Positions 45,301-54,943 of a DNA stretch of 64,000 nucleotides are shown in pieces. Below the pieces are notes generated by a model, which did not search any database, had not been told where the DNA came from, and was given only the letters and a program-made list of their open reading frames with translations. Source of the stretch: Peteryoungia ipomoeae (GTDB lineage: Bacteria; Pseudomonadota; Alphaproteobacteria; Rhizobiales; Rhizobiaceae); the NCBI RefSeq assembly GCF_004912165.1, contig NZ_STGV01000001.1, positions 1,274,592 to 1,338,591 on the forward strand, read 5' to 3'. Each line of letters begins with the position of its first letter. Within the stretch, counting starts at the first letter, position 1. Made by a program: the position numbers and the translations under genes.

Positions 45301-45749
45301 TGGATCTTTTCCTTGCCGCTGAGTTGCACGCCCTGCGCCTCCAGACGGTCCGCCACGTCCTTCGGCATATAGGTCTCGTCATGCTTGGCAAGCACGGTAT
45401 CGGCAACGAAGACCCGGTCGCCCTCGCGGAAGCTGCCCTCGGCCACCACGCCCTGCCCCTCGCGGAAGAGGTCAGGCAGGATGCCCGTATAGGTCACCGG
45501 CACCGTCGCCAGCGTGTCGGTCACCGTAAAGGTGATCGTCGAGCCCTCGCCGCGCTTGACTGAACCGTCCTCGACAAGCCCGCCGAGCCGTATGCGTGTC
45601 CCGGCATCAAGTTCGACCGATTTGAGGTCACCCGGCACGTAGAAATAGGCAATCGTCTGGGAAAAGGCGAACATCACCAGAAGCACGGCCGCCAGGATGA
45701 AGCTCATGCCGCCGGCAATGACGGCCAATCGTTTCTGTTTGCGGGTCAT
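45297..45749 (-). CDS. ccmE: heme chaperone CcmE (CycJ)
   Basis: 150 residues. N-terminal membrane anchor (about 8-34), then the OB-fold periplasmic domain with the covalent heme-binding His 123 in AKHDETYMP. CcmE carries heme from CcmC to CcmF. ATG overlaps the ccmI stop by four bases. Confidence 0.97.
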   Translation of the reverse strand: MTRKQKRLAVIAGGMSFILAAVLLVMFAFSQTIAYFYVPGDLKSVELDAGTRIRLGGLVEDGSVKRGEGSTITFTVTDTLATVPVTYTGILPDLFREGQGVVAEGSFREGDRVFVADTVLAKHDETYMPKDVADRLEAQGVQLSGKEKIQ

Positions 45750-46924
45750 GGCGTCGTCTCCTCGACTTCAAGACCGAGTTCCGCGGCCATGGCGATCAAC
45801 TGCCGGCCCTCGGCGGTTTCGGCCGGAAAGGCCTTCAGCCCGTCCTTCAGCGCGCCTTCGGCGCGGTCTTCTTCCTTGAGCATGGCATAGGAGCGCACAA
45901 GCCGCATCCAGCCTTCAAAATTGTTGGGGTCTTCCTTCAGCTTGGCGTCGAGGCTCGCCACCATGCCGCGGATCATCTCGTTTCGGTCACCCGCCGACAT
46001 GGCCTGCGCATTGGCGACATCGTCTGCCGTCGGGTTGCCGAGCGGCGCTGCGCTGGAACCTGGAACCGCCTCTGCGGCCTGCCCGCCCGCCAGCGGCAGA
46101 CCGGCGCTGTTCGTCGCAATATGACGATTGATCAGATCCATCCAGGGCGCATTCGGCGGGGAAGCCTTGGCAATCGCCTCGAAGGCTGCAAGTGCCTCAG
46201 TCCGGCGGCCGGACTGTTCAAGCGAAAGCGCCAGATAGTAGTCGGCCCGCGGATTGTTCGGCTCGATCTTCAACGCCGCCTCGAAGGCGCGCCTGGCATC
46301 CTCAACGACAATGCCGTCATTGCGGGTGACAAGCGTTTCGCCAAATCCGGTCATCCGGTCCGCGTCAGGTCCGAGAATGCGGATTGCGTTGCGATAGGCA
46401 AGCTCGGCATCTTCGAGCCGGCCCATGCGAAAATAGACAGGCGCCACGACGTTCCAGCCATTGCCGTCTTCGGGATTGGCGGCGAGATGACGCTCGACCT
46501 GCGACACCAGCAGCTCAACATTGTCGCCGGGATTCTCGAGCCGGGCAGCAAGCGGCGCATCCGGCATGCCGGGATTGCCCGAGGCGAGATAGCCGGCAAG
46601 GCCGATTGTGGGCAGACAGATGAGGATGAAGGCCTGCGCCATCAGGCGCTTGCCGGTGCTGCCCTTCTCCGCGAAAGACGCCCCCTTTGCCCCGGCATCG
46701 GTCGATAGCAGGCGGCGCGCGATCTCGGCACGGGCATAGTCGGCATCTTCGGCGGCGATAAGTCCAGCCGTCCGATCGCGCTCCAATTCGCGCAACTGAT
46801 CGCGATAGACCGCCGCCTCCCCCTCTTCATAACCAGAGGCCTGGGCGCGCGCGCGCAAAAGCGGCGACAAAAGGAACAGGGCGACGAGAACCGTCAGGAG
46901 AGCAGCGATGATCCAGAACAACAT
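45746..46924 (-). CDS. ccmI: cytochrome c maturation protein CcmI (CycH)
   Basis: 392 residues. Two membrane helices (about 1-24 and 93-114) flank a cytoplasmic loop, then a periplasmic TPR region (about 160-300: [32 protein letters not shown] is one repeat, split here by description) binds apocytochromes. First gene of ccmI-E-F-H. Its start ATG 46924 is followed upstream by 144 bases to the toxin-antitoxin module. Confidence 0.95.
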   Translation of the reverse strand: MLFWIIAALLTVLVALFLLSPLLRARAQASGYEEGEAAVYRDQLRELERDRTAGLIAAEDADYARAEIARRLLSTDAGAKGASFAEKGSTGKRLMAQAFILICLPTIGLAGYLASGNPGMPDAPLAARLENPGDNVELLVSQVERHLAANPEDGNGWNVVAPVYFRMGRLEDAELAYRNAIRILGPDADRMTGFGETLVTRNDGIVVEDARRAFEAALKIEPNNPRADYYLALSLEQSGRRTEALAAFEAIAKASPPNAPWMDLINRHIATNSAGLPLAGGQAAEAVPGSSAAPLGNPTADDVANAQAMSAGDRNEMIRGMVASLDAKLKEDPNNFEGWMRLVRSYAMLKEEDRAEGALKDGLKAFPAETAEGRQLIAMAAELGLEVEETTP

Positions 46925-47068
46925 GATATCCGATTACGGCAAGGCATGACGCTTTCCAATCGGCAAACCGCCCATGACAAAAAATTGAGGCGATTGGCCG
47001 CAAGCTTCCCTAGGCCAGCATCACCGTCTCATCCTTGATGCAAGTCAAGTACTGAGCGAGTTCCCTGT

Positions 47069-47374
47069 CTATTGCGACTTCGGCACAACCACAAACTGCA
47101 AGCCCATGGCACCAAGGATCCGTGCCATTGTCTCAAATTGCGGCTTACCGTTTCGCGAAAGGGATTTGTAAAGACTGCCCCTGTTCAGGGCGGCCTGCTC
47201 GGCGACACCAGACAAACCACCCGCTTGCGCCTTTGCAACATGACGCACGGCTTCCTGAAACAACTCCATGTCGCCACTTTCAAGGAACTCCGCGAGATAG
47301 ACGGCTGCCGTGTCAGGATCACGCAGCAGCTCGTCATATTTCTCAAAGTCAAATGGTCGGCTTGCTGCGGTCAA
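47069..47374 (-). CDS. HTH-type antitoxin (HigA-like, addiction-module antidote)
   Basis: 101 residues. The helix-turn-helix region VAEQAALNRGSLYKSLSRNG followed by FETMARILGAMGLQFVV is typical of the TIGR02684 antidote family. It binds its operator and its toxin. Second gene of a toxin-first pair; its start overlaps the toxin stop by four bases. Confidence 0.87.
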   Translation of the reverse strand: MTAASRPFDFEKYDELLRDPDTAAVYLAEFLESGDMELFQEAVRHVAKAQAGGLSGVAEQAALNRGSLYKSLSRNGKPQFETMARILGAMGLQFVVVPKSQ

Positions 47375-47709
47375 GACTTCACCCTCTTACGATAATCCTC
47401 AAGGTAAACCTTGGCCTTGGCCAAAGTCCGAGCCTGGTCCTTCTTCGTCGATCCGGCCAGCAACAGAACGACGGTCTGCCCAATCACCGCGTAGAAGATG
47501 CGGAAACCTTGCCCGGCGTGGACACGCATTTCGCAAATACCTTTGGCGTCCGTCAGTTTCTTAAAATCGCCGAAATTGCCCAATGAGGCCCGGCGGATGC
47601 GAGCCACCAGCTGCGCCTTGATCTCAGGAGCCTGGATCGCATCAAGCCAGGCCTGAAACGGCAAATCGCCTTCTTCGGTCTGATAGACTTCGATCTCATA
47701 CCGGATCAT
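47371..47709 (-). CDS. HigB-like/Gp49-family toxin
   Basis: 112 residues from ATG 47709 (MIRYEIEVYQ; a longer frame to 47745 lacks signals and would cover the operator). RelE-like fold with RIRRASLGNFGDFKKL and GFRIFYAVIGQTVVLLLAG. Predicted to cut mRNA on the ribosome. The toxin-first order is the norm for higBA. An inverted repeat TGTACGCT-AC-AGCATACA at 47718-47735 lies just upstream. Confidence 0.87.
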   Translation of the reverse strand: MIRYEIEVYQTEEGDLPFQAWLDAIQAPEIKAQLVARIRRASLGNFGDFKKLTDAKGICEMRVHAGQGFRIFYAVIGQTVVLLLAGSTKKDQARTLAKAKVYLEDYRKRVKS

Positions 47710-47717
47710 GACGACAA

Positions 47718-47735
47718 TGTACGCTACAGCATACA
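47718..47735. promoter_or_regulatory. candidate operator of the HigB/HigA-like module
   Basis: Near-perfect inverted repeat TGTACGCT / AGCATACA (one mismatch, two-base spacer), beginning nine bases before the toxin ATG. Its position suggests autorepression by the antitoxin; binding is inferred. Confidence 0.5.
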
Positions 47736-47832
47736 GGCACTGCAAGCCCTATTGCTGACGCAATCAGATCAAGGCGTCTTTAGGCGCCCTGGATGAGAGG
47801 GACGATGATCGGGGGCGACCAAGAGGAGAGTG

Positions 47833-48237
47833 TCAGCTCAGCGGCGTCCACGTGCCGTCGGAGTTGCGGCAGGCCGCACCGCGAGCCTGGAGTTCGCGCG
47901 TGCCTTCAATCACCTTGTGGGTAAACTGGCGGCAGTTCTGCTGGCCGACCTGATACGGTGCGGCAGCGACGACCTGGCCGCGCACCGAGCTGCCGGCCCA
48001 GGTCACGGGCTGTCCACCTGGCGCTGCCTCCAATGCCCGATATTCAGCTTCAAGGGCGCGCTGTGTCTCGCTTTTCGACAGCTTGACGCCGGTGCGCGAA
48101 ACAATGCCGCCTTGAAGGGCGGAGATGTACAGTGCCGAGCCCGCGGGCACGCTGCCCTGCGTTGTGGTGCAGGCCGAAAGACCAACTGCGGCACCCAGTG
48201 CCACGGCGACAGCTCCAAAGCGCAAAGCACCCATCAT
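47833..48237 (-). CDS. surface-antigen-like lipoprotein
   Basis: 134 residues. Signal peptide with lipobox LSACTTT, so an outer-membrane or periplasmic lipoprotein. C-terminal strands QNCRQFTHKVIEGTRELQARGAACRNSDGTW resemble the 17-kDa surface antigen/RT0821 family seen in alphaproteobacteria, with the CR-x-C pair present. Role unknown. Tandem with the FeuQ-like kinase gene but separated by about 120 bases. Confidence 0.75.
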   Translation of the reverse strand: MMGALRFGAVAVALGAAVGLSACTTTQGSVPAGSALYISALQGGIVSRTGVKLSKSETQRALEAEYRALEAAPGGQPVTWAGSSVRGQVVAAAPYQVGQQNCRQFTHKVIEGTRELQARGAACRNSDGTWTPLS

Positions 48238-48357
48238 ATCAATCCAATTTCAGTCGACATGTCGTACACAGAGGTCACCGCCGCATGTCATTTGCGGCAA
48301 GGACAGGGTGCTTCGGCACCGTTCGCATAGAACTATGGAATTTCACAAAAAAATCAA

Positions 48358-49752
48358 TCACGCAGTCTCCTTGCTCACAGCCGGCAAGATCAAATGCGCG
48401 CGAAGCCCCCCCAGCGCACTGCGGGAAAGCCCGAATGACCCCTGATATTCACCCGAGATTTCCTTGACGATGGACAGGCCAAGCCCCGTGCCCGGCTTGC
48501 TCTCGTCGAGCCGCCGACCGCGCTTCAGCGCCTCGCCGATCTGCTCCGGTGCCAACCCCGGACCGTCGTCCTCGATTACGATTTCAACCCAACGACGCCG
48601 GCCATCGCCCGCGTCATCTTCGCGGTTTACCGCCTTCACCCGGGTGGCGATCGTGGATTTGGCAAAACGGGAGGCGTTTTCGAGCAGGTTGCCGACCACT
48701 TCCTCGACATCCTGCTGCTCCATGGCGAAGGTCAGATCCGGCGCGATTTCCAGCTCGAAATTGACCTCGCCATTCAGTTTGCGCATCACGCGCACCAGCC
48801 GCTCGATTACCGGCTGCGCTTCGGTGCGGGCAAGCACACTGTCGCGCTGGGCGGCGATCCGGGCGCGGTTCAGATAGGTGGTCACCTGCGCCTGCATGGA
48901 TTCGGCCTGGCTCGTCACAACGCCAGCATGTGCCGTATCGAGCGTGCGCGCCTCGTTCAACAACACCGCAATCGGTGTCTTCAGCGAATGGGCAAGATTT
49001 CCGACCTGCATGCGAGCACGCTCGACGATGCGGCGATTGCTGTCGATCAGAGCATTAATCTCAGTGGCGAGCGGCATGATTTCGCTCGGGAATTCGCCTT
49101 CCAGCCGCTCCGCCTCGCCACGCCTGATGCGCTCCAGCGCACGCCTTGCGCGGTCGACCGGGCGCAAGCCGTAAACGATCGCGCCGCCGTTCAGAAGAAG
49201 ACTGCCGATCCCGACGACGCCGAGCGCCATGTTGAGGCGGCTGGAGAAGAAGGCGATCTCCTCCTCCACCACCTCGATATTGCCGGTCACACGAAAGCGC
49301 GCCGCCCGGCCCTGATCGTCAAGCACCACCTCGGTCTCGACCACGCGGATGCGGTTGCCCGCCTCGTCGGCCATTTCGTAGAAGCGCTCGTAATTGATGT
49401 CGAACGGCGTCACCGAAACATCGGGCGTCGGCAGGTTGGAAACGCCGAGCGAGGCCGAGGCGAGCGGTGCTGCCTGATAGCTGCCGAGCGGCTCCACCAG
49501 CCAGTACCAGCCGGTCTCGGGCTGCGAGAAGCGCAGATCGCCAAGCGCCGGCGAGCCGGTCAGGCTTTCGCCTTCCCCCACCGAAACGGAATTGACGACG
49601 TTGTAAAGCTGGGCGCGCAAAAGGTTGTTGAAGCCGCGCTCGACGCCCTGCCGGTAAAGGGCGGAAATCGCCACCGCAATCGTCACCAGCGCCAGCGCTG
49701 ACCAGAGGGTCGCCAGGATCAGGACGCGCGCGGTGAGCGAGCGGATCTTCAT
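48358..49752 (-). CDS. feuQ: sensor histidine kinase, FeuQ-like
   Basis: 464 residues. Membrane helices at about 10-30 and 165-190, periplasmic sensor domain between, then HAMP, HisKA with His 255 in NLAHSLKTPIAVL, and HATPase (GPGLAPEQIGEAL, GTGLGLSI). The PhoQ/FeuQ-type H-box AHSLKTP fits FeuQ, which in Sinorhizobium responds to osmotic/envelope state and controls cyclic glucan export. It overlaps the regulator gene by four bases. Confidence 0.8.
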   Translation of the reverse strand: MKIRSLTARVLILATLWSALALVTIAVAISALYRQGVERGFNNLLRAQLYNVVNSVSVGEGESLTGSPALGDLRFSQPETGWYWLVEPLGSYQAAPLASASLGVSNLPTPDVSVTPFDINYERFYEMADEAGNRIRVVETEVVLDDQGRAARFRVTGNIEVVEEEIAFFSSRLNMALGVVGIGSLLLNGGAIVYGLRPVDRARRALERIRRGEAERLEGEFPSEIMPLATEINALIDSNRRIVERARMQVGNLAHSLKTPIAVLLNEARTLDTAHAGVVTSQAESMQAQVTTYLNRARIAAQRDSVLARTEAQPVIERLVRVMRKLNGEVNFELEIAPDLTFAMEQQDVEEVVGNLLENASRFAKSTIATRVKAVNREDDAGDGRRRWVEIVIEDDGPGLAPEQIGEALKRGRRLDESKPGTGLGLSIVKEISGEYQGSFGLSRSALGGLRAHLILPAVSKETA

Positions 49753-50414
49753 GCAGCGGGCGCTTGAATGCGATAGCCAAGGCCGCGCACGGTCTCGATC
49801 ATGTCGACGCCGAGCTTCTTGCGCAGCCGGCCGACAAACACCTCGATCGTATTGCTGTCGCGGTCGAAGTCCTGGTCGTAAAGGTGCTCCACCAGTTCCG
49901 TGCGCGAGACGACCTCGCCCATGTGGTGCATCAGATAGGACAGAAGCCGGTATTCATGCGAGGTCAGTTTCAGCGTCATGCCATTGACGCTTGCCTTTGA
50001 ACTCTTGGTGTCGAGCCTCACCGGGCCGCAAACGATTTCCGAGGAGGCATGGCCTGCCGCACGGCGGATCAGCGCCCGGATGCGGGCGAGCACTTCCTCG
50101 ACATGGAAAGGCTTCGTGACATAGTCGTCGGCGCCGGCGTCGATGCCAGCCACCTTGTCCGACCAGCGATCGCGGGCTGTCAGGATCAGGACAGGCATCA
50201 CCCGGCTTGCCGCACGCCATTTTTCCAGAACCGTGATGCCGTCCATCTCCGGCAGGCCGATATCGAGGATAACGGCATCGTAGGGTTCGGTATCGCCGAG
50301 AAAGTGGCCTTCCTCGCCATCAAAGGCCTTATCGACCACATAACCCGCTTCCTGCAGGGCTTCGACAAGCTGGCGATTGAGGTTGATATCGTCCTCGACG
50401 ACGAGAATGCGCAT
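49749..50414 (-). CDS. feuP: OmpR-family response regulator, FeuP-like
   Basis: 221 residues. Receiver Asp 51 in VILDIGLPEMDG, Lys in TKPFHV, then a winged-helix output domain ending VRGLGYRI. Pairs with the overlapping FeuQ-like kinase. The symbol rests on the tripartite arrangement with a small periplasmic-protein gene upstream and on sequence resemblance from memory; it could be another PhoP-like regulator. Confidence 0.8.
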   Translation of the reverse strand: MRILVVEDDINLNRQLVEALQEAGYVVDKAFDGEEGHFLGDTEPYDAVILDIGLPEMDGITVLEKWRAASRVMPVLILTARDRWSDKVAGIDAGADDYVTKPFHVEEVLARIRALIRRAAGHASSEIVCGPVRLDTKSSKASVNGMTLKLTSHEYRLLSYLMHHMGEVVSRTELVEHLYDQDFDRDSNTIEVFVGRLRKKLGVDMIETVRGLGYRIQAPAA

Positions 50415-50548
50415 TCTGTTTCCCCCTTACAGCGGCAAGCGTTCCTGACCGAACCCCTGACAGCCGCCGTAACGTTTTGGATGACGGCCGGTCGCGCTAA
50501 TCTTCAGCCAGCACAACTGCCACGAATTGAGCCCTGGCGAGCCCGCCC

Positions 50549-50800
50549 TTACAGCGAAGCCCGACGCGTCACCTTGCGGGGACGCTCGTTGCCGCTGCCC
50601 TGGACGAGAACGACAATCACGCATTCTCCGCCCGATTCGCGCACGGAAAGCAATTGTCCGCCTTCTTCCGCAGCAACGCGCATGGCTGCCTCCCGGCAGT
50701 CGCCGGCGGCCTGGGCGGAATCGCCCGAGACAGCCGAACTGCCGAGGGCGATAGCCAAGGCCAGCCCGGTATATCTCATGAATGATGCCATTGCGCTCAC
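50549..50800 (-). CDS. feuN: small secreted protein, candidate FeuN
   Basis: 83 residues from a GTG at 50800 (ATGs at 50791 and 50779 also in frame). A hydrophobic signal segment (TGLALAIALGSSAVSG) is followed by a short mature part with two cysteines (DCREAAM, GECVIVV) and a basic C-terminus. FeuN is an 83-residue periplasmic inhibitor of FeuQ in Sinorhizobium, encoded next to feuP; the size, export signal and position 135 bp upstream of the regulator match. Identity is inferred, not proved. Confidence 0.6.
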   Translation of the reverse strand: MSAMASFMRYTGLALAIALGSSAVSGDSAQAAGDCREAAMRVAAEEGGQLLSVRESGGECVIVVLVQGSGNERPRKVTRRASL

Positions 50801-50911
50801 TTCTGCAAGGAGATCCTTTGTTGCAGACTATGTAACGGAGAGCGCCTGAATGGCAAATGAATGCGTGAAGAACAGTCGAGCCTGTCAACAGTCAGAGGTC
50901 ACAGGGCAAAC

Positions 50912-51121
50912 TCAGCCGCTCACGCCTTTGGTGGCCGTCAGCCGGCCGTAAAGCGCAAGCAGTGCCCCAAAGGTGCCGGCAAGCACGGTCAGGAGATCGG
51001 CAAGTTCAGCCTGCTCGGCGAGCGGCAGATCAAGCCCGACATAGCGGGCAAGCGGAGCCGCCATGGCAATCAGCGCGCCCCAGACGGTTTTCGACTGGTA
51101 CCAGTGTTTCGTTTCCAACAT
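50912..51121 (-). CDS. small membrane protein beside the GTA tail genes, holin-like
   Basis: 69 residues. Opens MLETKHWYQSKTVWGAL and has one hydrophobic stretch (about 12-28) and another at about 43-60. Small proteins of this type are found near phage and GTA tail genes and may be holin-like; I do not recognise a named family. AAGGGAA lies before the ATG 51121. It is downstream of gp15 in the same direction, 46 bases away. Confidence 0.6.
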   Translation of the reverse strand: MLETKHWYQSKTVWGALIAMAAPLARYVGLDLPLAEQAELADLLTVLAGTFGALLALYGRLTATKGVSG

Positions 51122-51167
51122 GTGCGTTCCCTTCCTTCTTTCTCGCGGTTGTCGATGAATGGATCGG

Positions 51168-54100
51168 TCAATGAACCGGCGTCAGAACCGTAAGCGGCGG
51201 CCCGATCGCCTGACGCCCGATCTGGCGGATACTGAGGCCAAGCGCCCCCTGCCGGCTGCCGAAATCGAAAACTTCCGCGGTCGCGGCGTAGCGATAGCGC
51301 GGCTCGGTGAGCTCGAGCCTGCGCAAGGGCTGCCCTTCGCCGTTCAGGATCTCCAGACGGTAGCGCTCCTCGGGCTCGTCGAGCGTGATATCGCGTGGCT
51401 CCCAGCCATCGGCATCCATCCGTCCGCGCCTGATCCAGCTGATGTCCAGATCGCCGTCCGTCAGGCGCCGCACGCGCGCATGAACCGGCGAAAGCGGCGT
51501 CACCGCCATCATCCCACCCGCAAAGGAAATCGGCCCTGCGCGTGCACTCACCTGACCCACCGGCTCAAACAGCCAGTTGGCCGCAAGGCCGCGTTCGCCG
51601 GCCTCCAGCGCCAGCGGCCGCACCGCGCCATCGAGCAAAACGACATCCGCGCCGACAGAGGCACCCGCCCGCATCGCCGCTTCGGTGCCGCCCAGCGCCC
51701 GCAAGAGTCCGCTCAACCGGAAGCGCCGGGACGCGACCTCCTCGGCCTCCAGAAAACCGATCACCTCGAACTGTCCATTGGCAGCCCTCACCGCCAGCCT
51801 GTTTTCGCCCGCAAGCACGGCCATGCGGCTTGCCGAAGACAAGGCCCCGCCAACCACATCGATCACCACGGTTTGAGCCCTGTCGAAACGCCCGACCGGC
51901 CCCGCACCAAGCGGAGCCGCAAGCCGGCCCATCACCGCGGGACGATCAAGCGCGAGGCGCAGCCGGTAGCCTTCGCTTTCCAGCGAACGCGACACCGCGA
52001 CCCGCCGCCAGGGGCGGGCAAAGCCGGCGATGGAGGCGTCACCGCCGCCGCCCTCGAGCAAAGGCAAATCGAGAAAGACCAGTTGCGGTGCAAAGCCTGC
52101 ACCGGGATCCTGCGGCGGCAATCGCCCCGGATCGTGTGCGGCAGCGGGCGCGGAAACCTTTCCGGCAAAGCCGCGCAGTGTGATCCTGCGCTCCAGTCCG
52201 TCGGCGATATCGGTGACGAGAAAACGCCCCTTCGGCCCTTCGGCAAACTGCAAGACGTCGCCCGGTTCCACCGCCACTTCCTGCGGCGAAAGCGCAAGCT
52301 CCAGCCTGCGCCGCGAAAGCCGGTTGTCGCGCAGCCAGCCCTCGACGGCCGAGATCGCCACCTCTTCCGCCATGACTGCCGGCAGATCGCGCGCGAGCTG
52401 CCGATGCGTTGCCGCCTCCACCTTGCGCGAGCGCACGCTCGCCTCGCCGTAGTCTGCGGCCGGATCGTAGAAGGTCAAAAGCGCTTCGGAGGCGAAGTCG
52501 CTGTCGTGGCTGCGGGTCTCCCGCCACAGCGGCTCGCCCTCGATGGCTGCCAGGGTTTCGATCGTGCGGGCGGCAAGGCTTGCCGCTGTTCGGCTGCGAA
52601 ACCTGAGCTTTCCGCCATCCTCTGCCACATCGATCTGGAAGAGATCGATCAGCGGCTCGATCAGATCGCGCGCGGCGTTGAGATCCGCTTTGACATATCC
52701 GCCCAGATCGCCGCAAACACCGCTCACGTCGAAATCGGCAAAACCATGCTCGGCAAGGATCGCCGCAATCGTATCGGCCAGTGTCGCCTGCCCCAGCCGC
52801 CCGTTCAGCCAGTGACCGGTCCGCCAGTTGCTGCCATCGGCAAACAGCCCCGTGTTTTGCGGAAAGGCCGGGCTTGGCCGGGCATCCCAGCACCAGAGAT
52901 AGAGGTGATCGGGGTCAACCATGCCGGTCCTTGCCGCGGCGGACGACCAGTGTCTCAGATGCGCCTCGATGAAGCGCCGCTGCTGGCTGTCGGCCCGAGC
53001 CCCGCTTGAAAAATGCGGCTTGGCACTCTCGGCGGATTTGCCGTCGGGAAAGACGTTCGGCTGGTTGGCGCCACGGTCGACCGCCGGGCAGCCAAGCTCG
53101 GCAAACCACACCGGCTTCATCCCCGGTCGCCAGCCGGTCGGGTTGCCTTGCTCAATCCCGGCAATCCGGTCGAAATGCAGGTTGCTCCACCAGTTCTCGA
53201 TGTCCTTGGTGCGAAACACCCAGGGTTTTCCGTAGGCGCCATCGGTGATCGGCAAGCGGTGCCGCGCCGCGCGGTCGCCAGCGCTGGCATAGTACCAGTC
53301 AAACCCCTCGCCGCCGTCGATCATCCGCTCGAAACCTTGCGCGTCGTCAGCGCAGACAAAACCATCCGGGTTGTCAGCCTCGAGATCCGCGTCGCGCCAG
53401 TCGGAAAGCGGCATGTAGTTGTCGATGCCGACGGCCGAGATCGCCGGGCTCGCCCAGAGCGGATCGAGATGGAAGAAATGATCGCCGCTGCCGTCGTTTG
53501 GGTGGAAGCCGAAATACTCGCTCCAGTCGGCACCATAGGTAACTCCGGTCTGGGGTCCGAGCCTTGCCCGCACCTCCTCGGCCAGCTGCACCAGTGCATC
53601 GACGAACGGAAATCCGGTTGCCCCATTGCGCACCGTCGTCAGCCCCCGCAGTTCCGAGCCGATCAGAAACCCGTCGACGCCGCCGGCTGCCAGTGCCAGA
53701 TCGACATAGTGGCGGACAAAGCGGCGGTAGCCGTCAACACGCTCGACGAAGTCTGTTATCTGATGCCCCGCAGCCGCCGTCCCGTCAGCGCTTTTCGGAT
53801 GGACCGAAATCCGCCCCCGCCAGGGATAGGCCGGCTGTTCGGCGCCGCCGTCAGGATCGTCAAGGCCATTGCCATGAGGGATATCCATCATCACGAAGGG
53901 ATAGAGCATCACCTTCAGCCCGCGGGCTTTCAGGTCCGCGATCGCCTCCATGACGCTCTCATCGCTCGGGGTGCCGCCATAGGCCGGCCCGCCATTGTGG
54001 CGCGAGACGAGATGGGCCGCTCCCCGGTCCAAACCGGCAACCATCCAGGGCCGGCTTTCCTCGGTGCGCGATGCCACCTCGACGCCGGGCACGATCCGAC

Positions 54101-54941
54101 ATGCGCCCGCCCGCAGATCCGTGCCGAACCAGGTCACAACGAGCGCCACGCGATCAAGCTTGGGACAAAGCGCCTGCAACTGATCGAGCGAAGCCTGCCA
54201 GTCGGTCCCGGCTACCAGCGTATTGCGGTTGAGCCAGCGCTTCTCGCCGATTGCGGGCTGATCCGACACCGGTGTCGTTGCATAGCCATGTTCGGTCGCC
54301 CCCGGGATCACGGTGATTGCCCGGATCTCCCGCTCCAGCCGCCCCACAGGCCGCAGGACCTCGAATTGCAAGAGCGGGATGCGGTTGCCGAAATCATCGA
54401 GCGGCAGCCGCTCGAACACCACATAGGCAAGTCCGCGATAGGCCGGCGCGCGGCCCTCGCCCTGCTTGGCCTCGATCAGCGGATCGGGCATCTGGTCCTC
54501 TGTGCCGCGATAGACCCGCATGTCGATTTCGGTCAGATCGAGTTCGCGCCCATCCGCCCAGACCCGGCCAATGCCGGCAATCTCGCCCTCGCATACGCCA
54601 AGCGCCAGATTGGCAAAATACCGATAGGTCGTGGTGCGCGTGCCGCCGGTCGATTTGCCGCCGGCGCGTTCGCTCACCGTCTCCTCCTCGAACCGCGTCG
54701 CCCAGATCAGCGTGCCGCCCAGCCGTGCGGTGCCGTAAAGTCGCGGGATCGCGGTGCCTTCGCTTGCACCCGGCAGCCGCGCCGAGGAGAGCCTGGCGCC
54801 TGAAACCGCGCCGCCACCAATCAGGCTGCGGTCGATCATGCTGCCGGCCAGGGCTCCCGCCGCCCGCCCCAGCATGCTGCCCACCGGCCCGAACACCGAA
54901 CCGAGCGCTGCCCCCGCTGCCTGCAGAAGAATGGTCGCCAT
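51168..54941 (-). CDS. GTA gp15-like tail/host-specificity protein (TIM-barrel type)
   Basis: 1257 residues. The N-terminal hydrophobic, glycine-rich part (LLQAAGAALGSVFGPVGS) is followed by a TIM-barrel-like GTA domain (about 400-700; GVTYGADWSEYFGFHP, VWFAELGCPAVDRGANQPNVF) and a tail-tip domain in the C-terminal half. It is the large tip protein thought to contact the recipient surface in GTA particles. A longer start at 55013 overlaps gp14; ATG 54941 has AAAGGAT upstream and is preferred. Confidence 0.9.
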   Translation of the reverse strand: MATILLQAAGAALGSVFGPVGSMLGRAAGALAGSMIDRSLIGGGAVSGARLSSARLPGASEGTAIPRLYGTARLGGTLIWATRFEEETVSERAGGKSTGGTRTTTYRYFANLALGVCEGEIAGIGRVWADGRELDLTEIDMRVYRGTEDQMPDPLIEAKQGEGRAPAYRGLAYVVFERLPLDDFGNRIPLLQFEVLRPVGRLEREIRAITVIPGATEHGYATTPVSDQPAIGEKRWLNRNTLVAGTDWQASLDQLQALCPKLDRVALVVTWFGTDLRAGACRIVPGVEVASRTEESRPWMVAGLDRGAAHLVSRHNGGPAYGGTPSDESVMEAIADLKARGLKVMLYPFVMMDIPHGNGLDDPDGGAEQPAYPWRGRISVHPKSADGTAAAGHQITDFVERVDGYRRFVRHYVDLALAAGGVDGFLIGSELRGLTTVRNGATGFPFVDALVQLAEEVRARLGPQTGVTYGADWSEYFGFHPNDGSGDHFFHLDPLWASPAISAVGIDNYMPLSDWRDADLEADNPDGFVCADDAQGFERMIDGGEGFDWYYASAGDRAARHRLPITDGAYGKPWVFRTKDIENWWSNLHFDRIAGIEQGNPTGWRPGMKPVWFAELGCPAVDRGANQPNVFPDGKSAESAKPHFSSGARADSQQRRFIEAHLRHWSSAAARTGMVDPDHLYLWCWDARPSPAFPQNTGLFADGSNWRTGHWLNGRLGQATLADTIAAILAEHGFADFDVSGVCGDLGGYVKADLNAARDLIEPLIDLFQIDVAEDGGKLRFRSRTAASLAARTIETLAAIEGEPLWRETRSHDSDFASEALLTFYDPAADYGEASVRSRKVEAATHRQLARDLPAVMAEEVAISAVEGWLRDNRLSRRRLELALSPQEVAVEPGDVLQFAEGPKGRFLVTDIADGLERRITLRGFAGKVSAPAAAHDPGRLPPQDPGAGFAPQLVFLDLPLLEGGGGDASIAGFARPWRRVAVSRSLESEGYRLRLALDRPAVMGRLAAPLGAGPVGRFDRAQTVVIDVVGGALSSASRMAVLAGENRLAVRAANGQFEVIGFLEAEEVASRRFRLSGLLRALGGTEAAMRAGASVGADVVLLDGAVRPLALEAGERGLAANWLFEPVGQVSARAGPISFAGGMMAVTPLSPVHARVRRLTDGDLDISWIRRGRMDADGWEPRDITLDEPEERYRLEILNGEGQPLRRLELTEPRYRYAATAEVFDFGSRQGALGLSIRQIGRQAIGPPLTVLTPVH

Positions 54942-54943
54942 TC

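Noticed and set aside
43294..45372. A 692-residue plus-strand frame opposite ccmF
   Set aside because: Composition is Arg/His/Gln-rich as expected of antisense frames in GC-rich DNA, and ccmF is unmistakable on the other strand.
48307..48320. TTCG-loop hairpin after the FeuQ-like gene taken as a terminator
   Set aside because: The stem is only five bases and no T tract follows on either strand.
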